A stretch of DNA of 64,000 nt from PALSA-1003 sp963741315 (GCA_963741315.1 CAVUHK010000004.1:124001-188000), one strand, 5' to 3'; positions 7,233 through 16,498 are shown, counted from the stretch's first letter. The notes: generated from the letters alone by a model not told the origin. Numbers and translations are program-made.

Positions 7233-9260
7233 TTACTGCGTCAGCGACACCCCAAACAGCTTTTCCTTGAGCCGGTACAGCTGATCGCGCAACTCCGCCG
7301 CCCGCTCGAACTCGAGATTTTTTGCGGCGTCGATCATTTCGCGCTCGATGCGCTTGAGCTCGCGCTCGAGGTCCTTTTCGGGCATCGCCTCGTACTTGGC
7401 GTGCGCCTGCGCCGCCTTGAGCTGCTTGCGCTCATCGTCGACGTCATAGACACCGTCGATGATGTCCTTGATGCGTTTGGTCACACCAATCGGGGTGATG
7501 CCCATCTGCAGGTTGTATTCGATCTGCTTGTTGCGTCGGCGCTCGGTCTCGCCGATGGCGAGCTTCATCGAGTCGGTCATCTTGTCGGCATAGAGGATCG
7601 CCGTGCCGTTGATGTGTCGCGCCGCGCGACCGATGGTCTGGATGAGCGAGCGCTCGGCGCGCAGGAATCCCTCCTTGTCGGCGTCCAGCACCGCCACCAG
7701 CGAGACTTCGGGAATGTCGAGTCCCTCGCGCAGCAGGTTGATGCCGACCAGGACATCGAACTCCCCCAACCGCAGGTCGCGAATGATCTCGACGCGCTCG
7801 ACGGTGTCGATGTCCGAATGCAGGTATCTGACCTTGACGCCGTGCTCGCCGAGATAGTCGGTGAGATCCTCGGCCATGCGCTTGGTCAGCACCGTCACCA
7901 GCACGCGTTCACCCCGCCCGACCCGCACTCCAATCTGCGAGAGCAGGTCGTCGACCTGCGTCTGCGCAGGGAGTACCTCGAGCGCAGGATCGATCAGGCC
8001 GGTGGGCCGTACCACTTGCTCGACCACCTGGCCCGCATGCGCCTTTTCATAGTTGGCGGGCGTGGCCGAGACGAATATCGTCTGCGGCAGCAGTTTTTCG
8101 AACTCGTCGAAGCGCAGCGGCCGGTTGTCGAGTGCCGACGGCAGGCGAAAGCCGAAATTGACCAGGTTGTCCTTGCGCGCGCGGTCGCCGAGATACATCC
8201 CTCCCACCTGCGGGATGGTGACGTGCGATTCGTCCATGAACGCCAGCGCGTTACGCGGCAGGTAGTCGATGAGCGTCGGCGGCGGTTCGCCCGGCGCGCG
8301 ACCCGATAGGTGCCGCGAGTAGTTCTCGATGCCCTTGCAGAATCCGATCTCGAGCATCATTTCGATGTCGAAGCGCGTGCGCTGCTCGATGCGTTGCGCC
8401 TCGATCAGCTTCATCTGCGAAGCGAATAGTTCCTTCTGTTGCGCGAGCTCGACCTTGATCTTCTCGACGGCCTCGAGCACCTTGTGCCGCCCGGTGACGT
8501 AGTGGCTGGAGGGAAATACCGTGAAGCGCGCGAGCTTCTGCCGGATGTGCCCGGTCAGCGGATCGAACAGCTGGACCGACTCGACCTCGTCATCGAACAG
8601 CGACAGGCGCAGGGCGTTGTCGGCGTGCTCGGCGGGAAAGATGTCGAGCACGTCGCCGTGCACGCGGAAGGTGCCGCGCCGGAACTCGGTGTCGTTGCGC
8701 GTGTACTGCATCTCGGTGAGGCGCTTGATCGCGTCGCGCTGCGACATCTTGTCGCCCTGCCGCAGGTGCAGGATCATGCTGTGATATTCGGACGGATCAC
8801 CGATGCCGTAGATCGCCGACACGGTGGCGACGATGATGCAGTCGGGCCGCTGCAGGATCGACTTGGTCGCCGAAAGCCGCATCTGCTCGATGTGCTCGTT
8901 GATCGAAGAGTCCTTCTCGATGTACAGGTCGCGCGAAGGCACGTAGGCCTCCGGCTGGTAGTAATCGTAGTATGAGACGAAGTACTCGACCGAGTTATTC
9001 GGGAAGAATTCGCGGAATTCGGAGTACAGCTGCGCGGCCAGCGTCTTGTTCGGCGCCATGACCAGCGCCGGGCGACCAGTGCGGGCGATGACATTGGCCA
9101 TGGTGTAGGTCTTGCCGGACCCGGTCACGCCAAGCAGCGTCTGGAACGCGAGGCCGTCGCCGATGCCCTCGACCAGCTTTTCGATTGCCTGCGGCTGATC
9201 GCCCGCCGGCTCGAAGTTCTGGTGCATCTCGTAGGGGCTGTTGGGAAAAGTGACGATCAT
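7233..9260 (-). CDS. uvrB: Excinuclease ABC subunit B
   Basis: A 675-residue nucleotide-excision-repair helicase-like subunit that takes damaged DNA from UvrA and recruits UvrC. It shows Walker A GVTGSGKT, the beta-hairpin region with YYDYYQPEAY, helicase motif II as MDESH, motif VI QTIGRAARH, and the C-terminal UVR coiled coil (FERAAELRDQL). A longer frame starts at 9347, but the ATG at 9260 (MIVTFPNSP) gives the family's usual length and N terminus. I looked for a LexA box of the form CTGT-N8-ACAG in the 123 bases to the divergent gene and saw none. Confidence 0.97.
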   Translation of the reverse strand: MIVTFPNSPYEMHQNFEPAGDQPQAIEKLVEGIGDGLAFQTLLGVTGSGKTYTMANVIARTGRPALVMAPNKTLAAQLYSEFREFFPNNSVEYFVSYYDYYQPEAYVPSRDLYIEKDSSINEHIEQMRLSATKSILQRPDCIIVATVSAIYGIGDPSEYHSMILHLRQGDKMSQRDAIKRLTEMQYTRNDTEFRRGTFRVHGDVLDIFPAEHADNALRLSLFDDEVESVQLFDPLTGHIRQKLARFTVFPSSHYVTGRHKVLEAVEKIKVELAQQKELFASQMKLIEAQRIEQRTRFDIEMMLEIGFCKGIENYSRHLSGRAPGEPPPTLIDYLPRNALAFMDESHVTIPQVGGMYLGDRARKDNLVNFGFRLPSALDNRPLRFDEFEKLLPQTIFVSATPANYEKAHAGQVVEQVVRPTGLIDPALEVLPAQTQVDDLLSQIGVRVGRGERVLVTVLTKRMAEDLTDYLGEHGVKVRYLHSDIDTVERVEIIRDLRLGEFDVLVGINLLREGLDIPEVSLVAVLDADKEGFLRAERSLIQTIGRAARHINGTAILYADKMTDSMKLAIGETERRRNKQIEYNLQMGITPIGVTKRIKDIIDGVYDVDDERKQLKAAQAHAKYEAMPEKDLERELKRIEREMIDAAKNLEFERAAELRDQLYRLKEKLFGVSLTQ

Positions 9261-9383
9261 TGGCGGGTCCCGGGCAATCGAGCATTGTAGCGGAAGCTGC
9301 GCGGCGTTCGCGAGCCCTGCGTCGCGGCAGGACAAGCAGTGCGCCATGATAAAATGCGTGTTCGCTCACCCGACCCGATTGCA

Positions 9384-10601
9384 ATGAACGCCTCCCTGCC
9401 GAAGTCGCTGCTCGCCGCCGTCGAAATGGCGCCGAAGGACCCGATCCTGGGTGTCACCGAAACCTTCAACGCCGACAGCAATCCGCACAAGATCAATCTT
9501 GGCGTCGGGGTCTACTGCGACGAGGCCGGCAAGGTGCCGTTGCTGGAGTGCGTCCGCCAAGCGCAGCATGCGATCGAGGAGAAAGGCGCGCCTCACCCGT
9601 ACCTGCCGATCGATGGCATCGCCGCCTACGATCGCGCGGTCCAGCATCTGGTATTTGGTGCCGAGAGCGACATAGTCAAGGAGGGTCGCGCGATCACTGT
9701 CCAGGCGCTCGGCGGCACCGGCGCACTGAAGATCGGCGCGGATTTCCTGCGCCGCTTCCTCCCCAACGCCCAGGTCTGGATCAGCGATCCTTCGTGGGAG
9801 AACCACCGTGCGTTGTTCGAGGGTGCCGGCTTCACCGTCAACGCCTATCCGTACTACGACGAAGCCACGCACGGCATCGATTTCGCGCGCATGACTGCGG
9901 CGCTCGACCAGGCGCCTGCGGGCTCGGTCATCGTCCTGCATGCGTGCTGTCACAATCCGACCGGAGCCGACCTGTCGTCAGAACAGTGGTCGCAGGTCAT
10001 CGACATCGTCCGCGCGCGCGGACAGGTACCGATTCTTGATATCGCCTACCAGGGCTTTGCCGAAGGCCTGGTCGAAGACGGCGCGATAGTGAATCGTTTT
10101 GCGGCGACGCCGGGTCCGCTGTTCGTCGCCAGTTCATATTCCAAGTCGTTTTCGCTCTATGGCGAGCGCGTCGGTGCGTTGTCGGTGGTCGCGTCGAGCA
10201 GGGACGAAGCCGCGCGCCTGTTGTCGCAGATCAAGCGCGTTGCGCGTTCCAACTATTCGAGTCCCCCGACCTTCGGGGGTCAGGTTGTCGCGACGGTGCT
10301 CAACACGCCCGAATTGCGCTCGCTCTGGCAGCAGGAACTCGAGACCATGCGCACGCGGATACTCGCCAATCGCCGCGCGCTGGTCGCCGCTCTCAATGCA
10401 CGAATGCCGGGACGCGACTTCAGTTTCGTCCTCAGGCAGCGAGGGATGTTCTCGTACTCCGGCTTGACGCTGGAACAGGTGAAGCGCCTGCGCAGCGAGT
10501 TTTCGGTCTATATCATCGACTCGGGCCGGATCTGCGTGGCCGCACTCAATTCGCGGAACTTGGACTACGTGGCGGACGCCATCACCAAGGTGCTGTCATG
10601 A
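9384..10601 (+). CDS. tyrB: Aromatic amino acid aminotransferase (class I)
   Basis: A 405-residue PLP enzyme of the aspartate/tyrosine aminotransferase subfamily, moving amino groups between aromatic amino acids or aspartate and 2-oxoglutarate. The PLP lysine is Lys254 in SSYSKSFSLYGERVG. CHNPTGADLS, the Asp/Tyr pair ILDIAYQGF, and the C-terminal substrate Arg in DSGRICVA are present. The ATG at 9384 matches the family N terminus (KSLLAAVEMAPKDPILGV); an upstream ATG at 9339 would add 15 non-conserved residues. It is divergent from uvrB. Choosing tyrB over aspC rests on overall similarity, not a single residue. Confidence 0.9.
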   Translation: MNASLPKSLLAAVEMAPKDPILGVTETFNADSNPHKINLGVGVYCDEAGKVPLLECVRQAQHAIEEKGAPHPYLPIDGIAAYDRAVQHLVFGAESDIVKEGRAITVQALGGTGALKIGADFLRRFLPNAQVWISDPSWENHRALFEGAGFTVNAYPYYDEATHGIDFARMTAALDQAPAGSVIVLHACCHNPTGADLSSEQWSQVIDIVRARGQVPILDIAYQGFAEGLVEDGAIVNRFAATPGPLFVASSYSKSFSLYGERVGALSVVASSRDEAARLLSQIKRVARSNYSSPPTFGGQVVATVLNTPELRSLWQQELETMRTRILANRRALVAALNARMPGRDFSFVLRQRGMFSYSGLTLEQVKRLRSEFSVYIIDSGRICVAALNSRNLDYVADAITKVLS

Positions 10602-10630
10602 GGTTCGCGCATGTCGGCTAACTGTCGGTT

Positions 10631-10658
10631 TTGACAGCTGAGGCCCTTGAGCTATAAT
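10631..10658 (+). promoter_or_regulatory. Consensus sigma-70 promoter for tRNA-Gly
   Basis: TTGACA at 10631-10636 and TATAAT at 10653-10658, both perfect, with a 16-base spacer. The tRNA begins 15 bases after the -10 box. No stringent-response GC discriminator is obvious; the bases after the -10 box are AGTTGGCTG. Confidence 0.88.
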
Positions 10659-10673
10659 AGTTGGCTGTTTTAT

Positions 10674-10749
10674 GCGGGAATAGCTCAGTTGGTAGAGCGC
10701 AACCTTGCCAAGGTTGAGGTCGGGAGTTCGAGACTCCTTTCCCGCTCCA
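10674..10749 (+). tRNA. tRNA-Gly (GCC)
   Basis: A full cloverleaf: acceptor GCGGGAA with TTCCCGC, D stem GCTC/GAGC, anticodon loop TTGCCAA giving GCC, T loop TTCGAGA, and encoded CCA. Length is 76 bases. Confidence 0.98.
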
Positions 10750-10758
10750 GAATTCCCA

Positions 10759-10790
10759 GGGAGAGCGCCCGCTCTCCCTTTGTGTTTGTG
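10759..10790 (+). terminator. Terminator-like hairpin after tRNA-Gly
   Basis: GGGAGAG pairs with CTCTCCC across a six-base loop, then a T-rich tract interrupted by G. It may only attenuate, so that some transcripts run into tRNA-Cys 44 bases further on. Confidence 0.6.
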
Positions 10791-10833
10791 CCTCCGGCCG
10801 CTGGCGTCATGGATTGACGTGCGCGGCCGCCCT

Positions 10834-10904
10834 GGCGGGATGGCAGAGTGGTCATGCAGCGGCCTGCAAAGCCGTGTACGCCGGTTCGATTCCGACTCCC
10901 GCCT
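10834..10904 (+). tRNA. tRNA-Cys (GCA)
   Basis: Acceptor GGCGGGA pairs with TCCCGCC, with U as discriminator base as expected for Cys. The anticodon loop CTGCAAA gives GCA; the T loop is TTCGATT. CCA is not encoded (TTCC follows), unlike the neighbouring tRNA-Gly. Confidence 0.96.
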
Positions 10905-11039
10905 TTCCGACCATTCCCGATGCCCGTCGCTCGTGTGACAAGTGTCGGGTGAAGCCAGCCCCAGCTCGGGCGTCGAGAAAACTTACATAGGCTTCTTCAT
11001 AAAAGATTGAAGCCCTTGATCTACAAGGATTATATTTCT

Positions 11040-11055
11040 TGGCATGCTTACTGCT
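11040..11055 (+). promoter_or_regulatory. Sigma-54-type promoter for PEP-CTERM gene 3
   Basis: TGGCAT-N5-CTGCT with GG and GC ten bases apart, 54 bases before the ATG at 11109. It has one mismatch to the consensus in each element. A tract rich in A and T lies upstream (10980-11040). Confidence 0.65.
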
Positions 11056-11108
11056 CTTAAGCCTACGGATTGATATCTCATTAAAAGTCGTTGTAAAGGA
11101 GATGCAGA

Positions 11109-11762
11109 ATGTTCAAGAGCACATGTAAGGCGGTCCTGGCGCTGGGGGCGACGGTACTTGCATTGAGCGCAGCACCGGCGCATGCAACTTTCATCCTCGG
11201 CACGATTTCCACGCCGGGAGGGTTCTTCACCTCACCTCCGCTACCGCTTCCGCCGTCGCCCGACATTTTCAGCGGGTTCACAACCTTTTCGCCGACCCCT
11301 CCGGCCATCACGGTTGGCTCTTGCAACGGCAACTTTACGGGTTGCGTGAGCCCTTGGGCAGTTAGCGGCTTCAACATCGCGGCGCCGGGTGGTGCCATTG
11401 CCTTTCAGGGCGTGGCAGGCGGAAACACGTTTCAGTTCTCGGTCTTTGCCGCGAACGCTATCGTAGGCGCGCTGAGCTGTTCGAATGGGAATTGCACCCA
11501 GAGCTGGACGCTCAACATCGCCGGCTTTGTTGACGATGTGGGCCCGGCTTTCGATTCCACAGCGTTCCTGGGACAGATCACCGGCCAGGGCACCTGCACG
11601 CAAGGCGTCGGAAATACGTGTGGAAGCAACATCTCGGCAAGCTGGTCGGCTAGCCTTGCGGCGCTGGGTCGGAACCAACAGGTCCCCGAACCCGCGACAC
11701 TCGGCCTGCTCGGGATAGCGCTTGTCGGAATGGGCTTCGCGCGTCGCCGCAAGACGTCCTGA
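11109..11762 (+). CDS. PEP-CTERM sorting-domain protein 3
   Basis: A 217-residue secreted protein with a strong ribosome site (AAGGAGA eight bases before the ATG). The signal peptide ends APAHA at about residue 25. The body has many Pro, Gly, Asn and Phe and six Cys that could form disulfides (SCNGNFTGC, SCSNGNC, CTQGVGNTC). The C terminus carries VPEPATL, a hydrophobic helix and ARRRKTS. It is a probable exosortase substrate attached to or released at the cell surface. A strong terminator follows 20 bases after the stop. The function of the body is unknown. Confidence 0.9.
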   Translation: MFKSTCKAVLALGATVLALSAAPAHATFILGTISTPGGFFTSPPLPLPPSPDIFSGFTTFSPTPPAITVGSCNGNFTGCVSPWAVSGFNIAAPGGAIAFQGVAGGNTFQFSVFAANAIVGALSCSNGNCTQSWTLNIAGFVDDVGPAFDSTAFLGQITGQGTCTQGVGNTCGSNISASWSASLAALGRNQQVPEPATLGLLGIALVGMGFARRRKTS

Positions 11763-11781
11763 GACCGAACTACCGCTTGAG

Positions 11782-11810
11782 AAAAAACCCCGCTGCGGCG
11801 GGGTTTTTTT
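11782..11810 (+). terminator. Strong Rho-independent terminator
   Basis: AAAAAACCCCGC pairs with GCGGGGTTTTTT across the loop TGCG and ends in seven T. It can work in both directions. From here to 12099 only the sigma-54-like site for the next gene is recognisable. Confidence 0.95.
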
Positions 11811-12003
11811 CGTCCAGACGCGCCCAGGGCGATCGCAGACGAGCTTGTCGCTGCTCATGCTTGACGGTACATACGGGCGGCCGTTGGATCCAGACGCAGG
11901 CGTCGAAGGGCTTTACAGACTTGTAGCAGTGACCCGCGCCAATTCCGTTTGCTCATGAGCAGTCGTCCAACAATTCAATAGCTTATTGCGCGTGCTGCGA
12001 ACT

Positions 12004-12019
12004 GGGTACGGTTCTTGCG
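12004..12019 (+). promoter_or_regulatory. Weaker sigma-54-like promoter for PEP-CTERM gene 4
   Basis: GGGTAC-N5-TTGCG. GG and GC are ten bases apart and the -12 TTGC is perfect, but the -24 element departs from TGGCAC at two positions. It lies 81 bases before the ATG at 12100. It is believable mainly because it matches the pattern of the other three genes. Confidence 0.5.
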
Positions 12020-12099
12020 CAGCATTGTCAGGGCAGGATGTCGCCATCTGGCTGCGGCCGCCATCGAGCCGATTCAACGAACCAAAGGGAACGAACGTG

Positions 12100-12669
12100 A
12101 TGCAAAGCTTCAGAAATCTGTTGGCGACGGCTGCGGTGGCCACTCTGTCCACTTTCGGATCTCCGGCGAATGCAACGATTTACGACGTCGGTTTCGATCC
12201 ACCCATCATTTTTGCGGGCATCACGACCATCAACGTGAATCCCGGCTGTCTCATTCCGACCAACAGCATCAACCTATGCCACTTCGATGTGCTCGCCCTC
12301 GACTTCATGGACACCCTGGGCAGGGAGTGGAACATCCTCAGCCCTCAACTCGGCATCGGGCAATACGTGTCGAGTTCCAGCAGCAGCACGCTGCTCGCGA
12401 TTTCGGTCGTGATTACGAACTTGCACCTCGTTCCGGCACCACTCTTGACGGCAACAACTGCCGGTTGTGGCGACTATGGCCCGTCGTTGACGTTCTCGAT
12501 TCGCGAAGGCAATCCTAGTTTGACCGATGTCACCTTCAGCTGCGGCCAGTTCACCAACACCGGGAGAGTGACCACGATCACGCAGCGCGTACCTGAACCG
12601 GCATCGCTCGCTTTGCTCGGCATCGGATTATTCGGGCTCGCGGCAATCCGTCGCCGCAAACGCGCCTGA
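12100..12669 (+). CDS. PEP-CTERM sorting-domain protein 4
   Basis: A 189-residue secreted protein. The ATG at 12100 is preferred over an in-frame one 114 bases upstream because AAAGGGA lies ten bases before it and the signal peptide (MQSFRNLLATAAVATLST, ending SPANA) starts there. Four Cys are in the body. The C terminus has VPEPASL, a hydrophobic helix (LLGIGLFGLAA) and RRRKRA. It shares only the signal peptide and sorting tail with the other PEP-CTERM proteins here; the bodies look unrelated, as is usual for this class. Confidence 0.87.
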   Translation: MQSFRNLLATAAVATLSTFGSPANATIYDVGFDPPIIFAGITTINVNPGCLIPTNSINLCHFDVLALDFMDTLGREWNILSPQLGIGQYVSSSSSSTLLAISVVITNLHLVPAPLLTATTAGCGDYGPSLTFSIREGNPSLTDVTFSCGQFTNTGRVTTITQRVPEPASLALLGIGLFGLAAIRRRKRA

Positions 12670-12765
12670 GGCTACGCATCCTACCGGAAGCCGCTCGCAA
12701 CCGGCGGTTCCAGCCATCGACGACGATGGGTCAGCGGCGCGCGGCGCCGCAATGAGCGCCCGCGG

Positions 12766-15666
12766 TTACGCCGCTACACGCACCGGCGCGACGGCCGCGA
12801 GGGCGCACGCGATCGCTTCATCGAGCTTCCACCTGCGGCCGGCCGACCAAGCGGCATCGAAGGCACCCGCGCCCAACTCGCGACGCGCGGCCTCGACATG
12901 CTGCTTGCGCGACGTCTCGCCGCGCGGCGACCTGATGGCGAGAACTTCACGAATTGCCGCTGCCGCCGAGTACAAGCGCGCCGCATCGGCGGCCGCACCA
13001 TCGACGCACAACAGTTCGGCGTAATCCTCGAGGCAGTCCAGCGCCTCGGCATTCATCTCGAGCGCCCGGAAGGCGGCCAGCGCTTCGGCGAATTTGCTGC
13101 GCGCCGACTCGCGCTCGCCCGCCGCGACATCCACCCGCCCCAGCCACCATAGCGCGATCGCGCCGCTGCGCTTGTCCTCCGCATCGCGGCAGATCTGCAA
13201 TGCACGCGTGAACCGTTCCCGCGCCGCCGGCAGGTTGCCGGCGCGGAGCGCCAGTTCGCCGAGATTGCGCTCGCAATCGCTCTCCAGCTCGTGGTGTTCG
13301 ATGCTGCGCGCGATGACCCGCCCCTGCTCGAAGAGTACTTCGGCGGCGCGATAATCGGCCTGACGCACCGATATCTCGCCAAGATTCAGCAGGCCGATGC
13401 CCTCGCCCTCGCGATCGCCGAGGTCGCGGAAAATAGCCAGCGCTTCGCTGTCGTATTCGTGCGCCTTGGTTGCATCGTCCTGCTGCAGATGCAGCGTTGC
13501 CAGCGTAGTCAACGTCGCCGCCGTTTCGCGCGGGTTGCCCAGTCCACGGCGTATCGCAAGGCACTCGGTGAGCATTCGGGTCGCGTCGACATTGTCGCTC
13601 TGGTTGAGCGCCAACGCGCCGGCGACATAGAGCGCGTGCGCTCGCGCCGCATTGGCCGGCTGCATGGCGGGCAGAGCCAGCGCGGCGCGCAGGTTGTTGC
13701 GGCCTTCGCTGGCGTAGCCACGCAGGATCCGGAAGCGCATCAAGGCAACTTCGAGCTTGACCGCGATGACCGGGTCGACTCCTCCGCGCAGCGCCAGGGC
13801 AATCGCCGCACGCAGGTTGTCGAGCTCGGTTTCAACGCGGCGCGTCCATTCCGCCTGCTCGGATCCCTGCAGCAGCTTCGTGCGCGCCAATTTGGCGAAC
13901 CCGGTGTAATAGTCGCAGTGGCGCGCGGCGGTCGCGGCAAGATCATCGCGCTTGGCCAGGTTTTCCTGGGCAAAATCGCGAATCGTGCCGAGCATCCCAT
14001 AGCGCGTCGAGGCATCGTTTGCCGCGGCCCGGTGGTCCTGCGCAAACTCGCGGATCGTCTCCAGCATCCCGTAGCGCGAACCACCGTCTTCCTGCTGGAC
14101 CATCACCAGCGATTTCTCGACCAGCGAGGTCACCAGGTCGAGTACGTCGTCGCTGACAAGTGGATCCGCGCTGCACACCGCCTCCGCGCCCTCCAGCTCG
14201 AAGCCGCCGACGAAGACGCTCAGGCGATCGAGGAGTATCTGTTCGTTTTGCTGCAACAGGTCGTACGACCAGCTCACCAGCGCACGCAGTGTCTGCTGGC
14301 GCTCCAGCGCGACCCGGCTGCCGCCGGTAAGCAATTTGAAACGATCGTTCAACCGCTTGTTGATTTCGGCGACCGACAGCGAGCGCAGCCGCGCAGCGGC
14401 CAGTTCCAGCGCCAGCGGAATGCCTTCCAGGCGCGCACAGAGTTCGGCGATCGCCGGGGCCTCCTGCTCGGTCAGCGTGAAGTTCGGCTTTTGCAGGCGC
14501 GCGCGTTCGACGAACAGCTGTACCGCCTCCGAGCGCAGCAGGCTTTCGGCGTCGGCATTGCGGCCGGGAACCGCCAGCGGCAGTACCGGCAGCGTCTGCT
14601 CGCCGCGGATATGCAGCGCCTCGCGACTGGTGGCGAGAATTCGCACCTCGGTCGTTCCGCGCAGGAAGGCATCGGCCATGCTCGCGCAGGCGCTTACCAG
14701 GTGCTCGCAGTTGTCGACGACCAGCAGCACCTTGTGGTCCTTGAGGTGCGCGCACAGTGTCTGCATCAACGGCTTGCCAGGCTCTTCGTGCACGCCGAGC
14801 ACCTGTGCCACCGCGCCGGGCACCAGCGTCGCATCCTTGATCGGCGCGAGGTCGATGAACCAGACGCCGTCCGGGTGCTTTTCGAGCACGTCGGCAGCAA
14901 CCTGCAGCGACAGGCGCGTCTTGCCGAGTCCGCCCATGCCCAGCAGTGTCAGCAAGCGCGTGCCTTCGAGCAGCTTCTTGGCCTCGCCGAGTTCACGCTG
15001 GCGGCCGATGAACGACGTGACCTGTTGGGGCAGGTTGTTGGGCGTGGCTTCCAGCGAGCGCAGCGCCGGAAACTCCTGCCGGAGCTTCGGGTGGACGAGT
15101 TGGTAGACGTGCTCGGGTGTCGCCAGGTCGCGCAACCTGACGCTGCCGAGGTCGATGAGCGTGACCGACGGCGGCAAGTTGCCCTGGACACGGTCGACGA
15201 CCGCCTGCGACAGCAGTACCTGGCCCCCGTGAGCGGCCTTCATGATCCGCGCGGCCCGATTGACCGGACTGCCGAAAAGATCTTCGTTGCGCCGCTCGAC
15301 CGGGCCGAGGTGCATCCCGTAGCGCAGCCGCAGTGTTATGCCGCTGACGGGGTCCGGTTCGTTGAGCGACTGCTGCAGGGCGATGGTGGCGTTGAGCGCG
15401 TCGACCGCCGCGTCGAACGCAGCGTACATACCGTCCCCTGTCATCTTCACCACGACGCCCCGATTGGCTTCGACGGCCTGCCGCGACAGGGCGTCGTGGC
15501 GGGCGAGCGCCTGCGACATGCGTTGGCCGTCCTGCTCCCAGAGCCGGGTGCTGGCCTCGATGTCGGTGAAGAGTAGAGTCGTGTCGCCGGATACCGTCTG
15601 CAATGCAAGTCCTATATGCACTAGATTTCGAAGCTGTACTGTACTGCGGCAGGCAGCGCATGCCAA
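12766..15666 (-). CDS. Adenylate cyclase-domain ATPase with TPR repeats
   Basis: A 966-residue multidomain regulator. Residues about 28-195 are a class III nucleotide cyclase domain: metal Asp35 in LFTDIEAST, Asp78 in KMTGDGM, and FGSPVNRAARI with the transition-state Asn and Arg. Residues about 215-560 are a STAND-type ATPase with Walker A LLGMGGLGKT, Walker B LLVVDNCEHL and RILATSREAL. The rest, to the C terminus, is TPR-like helical repeats. By family knowledge such proteins couple ligand sensing to cAMP production or signalling. The frame opens with ATG at 15666, but TTG at 15603 has AGGA six bases upstream and fits the usual short N terminus. A small internal duplication is listed separately. 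Confidence 0.88.
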   Translation of the reverse strand: MACAACRSTVQLRNLVHIGLALQTVSGDTTLLFTDIEASTRLWEQDGQRMSQALARHDALSRQAVEANRGVVVKMTGDGMYAAFDAAVDALNATIALQQSLNEPDPVSGITLRLRYGMHLGPVERRNEDLFGSPVNRAARIMKAAHGGQVLLSQAVVDRVQGNLPPSVTLIDLGSVRLRDLATPEHVYQLVHPKLRQEFPALRSLEATPNNLPQQVTSFIGRQRELGEAKKLLEGTRLLTLLGMGGLGKTRLSLQVAADVLEKHPDGVWFIDLAPIKDATLVPGAVAQVLGVHEEPGKPLMQTLCAHLKDHKVLLVVDNCEHLVSACASMADAFLRGTTEVRILATSREALHIRGEQTLPVLPLAVPGRNADAESLLRSEAVQLFVERARLQKPNFTLTEQEAPAIAELCARLEGIPLALELAAARLRSLSVAEINKRLNDRFKLLTGGSRVALERQQTLRALVSWSYDLLQQNEQILLDRLSVFVGGFELEGAEAVCSADPLVSDDVLDLVTSLVEKSLVMVQQEDGGSRYGMLETIREFAQDHRAAANDASTRYGMLGTIRDFAQENLAKRDDLAATAARHCDYYTGFAKLARTKLLQGSEQAEWTRRVETELDNLRAAIALALRGGVDPVIAVKLEVALMRFRILRGYASEGRNNLRAALALPAMQPANAARAHALYVAGALALNQSDNVDATRMLTECLAIRRGLGNPRETAATLTTLATLHLQQDDATKAHEYDSEALAIFRDLGDREGEGIGLLNLGEISVRQADYRAAEVLFEQGRVIARSIEHHELESDCERNLGELALRAGNLPAARERFTRALQICRDAEDKRSGAIALWWLGRVDVAAGERESARSKFAEALAAFRALEMNAEALDCLEDYAELLCVDGAAADAARLYSAAAAIREVLAIRSPRGETSRKQHVEAARRELGAGAFDAAWSAGRRWKLDEAIACALAAVAPVRVAA
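13933..14076 (-). repeat. In-frame tandem duplication (2 x 72 bases) inside the cyclase/ATPase gene
   Basis: The peptide RYGMLETIREFAQD is followed exactly 24 residues later by RYGMLGTIRDFAQE. Copy 1 spans 14005-14076 and copy 2 spans 13933-14004. Only the first 14 residues of each unit are similar, so this is an old or partial duplication at the ATPase-to-TPR junction. Confidence 0.75.
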
Positions 15667-15774
15667 TCGGTAACAGTCGCACTGGCAATGCCGATTATTC
15701 GCGCCCCGAGGGCGGTGGCGCAGGCCGAAATCGCGCGGCGCGGGGCCGCCGGCTGCTACCGGGTGTTGCTCAGG

Positions 15775-16498
15775 TCACTGCGCCCCACCGAGGTACGACG
15801 CTTTGACCGCCGGGTCATTGCGAAGTTGCTCGGCAGGACCGTGCACCGAGATGCGGCCATTTTCGAGCACGTAGCCATAGTCGGCAACGCCCAGCGCCGC
15901 GGCGGCAAACTGCTCGACCAGCAACATCGTCACGCCCTGCTCCTTCAGGCGTTCGATGATGCGAAACACCTCCGCGACGAGGATCGGCGCCAGGCCCATC
16001 GACGGTTCGTCGAGCAACACCACGTCCGGATTGAGCATCGTCGCGCGCGCCATCGCCAGCATCTGCTGTTCGCCGCCCGAAAGCGTGCCCGCGAGCTGGG
16101 CGCGCCGCTCCTTGAGCCGGGGGAAAAGCTCCATGGCGCGCTCGAGATCGGCGCTGACGTCGCCCTTGGGACGGCTGCCGGTCAGGCGCGGAAAGGCGCC
16201 CAGCATCAGGTTGTCGGTCACCGACATGGTCGCGAAAACGCGCCGTCCTTCGGGCGAATGGGCGACGCCCAGCTTGGCGATGTCGTAAGCCTCGAGACCG
16301 TCGATGCGCTTGGAGTTCAGCGTGATCTCGCCGGCAGTCGGCGCGATCATTCCCGAAACGGCGCGCATGGTCGTGGTCTTGCCCGCGCCGTTGGAGCCGA
16401 TCAGCGTGACGACCTTGCCCTTCTGCACGTTCGATGGAAATGCCGTGCAGCACCTGCACCTTGCCGTAGCCCGCCGAGAGATTGTTGATCGTCAGCAT
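15775..16498 (-). CDS. livF: Branched-chain amino acid ABC transporter ATPase LivF (one frameshift)
   Basis: LivF powers import of branched-chain amino acids with LivG. The start codon at 16498 begins MLTINNLSAGYGKVQVLHG. One extra base near 16430 moves the frame, and the protein continues with Walker A IGSNGAGKTTT, signature LSGGEQQMLAMARA, Walker B VVLLDEPSMGLAP and the switch His region (LLVEQF). Corrected length is about 240 residues, normal for LivF. It starts seven bases after the end of the LivMG fusion gene. The single insertion resembles many others in this block and is probably a sequence error. Confidence 0.88.

Noticed and set aside
9261..9383. A LexA (SOS) box upstream of uvrB
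   Set aside because: No CTGT-N8-ACAG or close variant was seen in the intergenic region.
13291..15576. A 761-codon open frame on the plus strand
   Set aside because: It is the complement of the well-supported cyclase/ATPase/TPR gene; no motif is recognisable.
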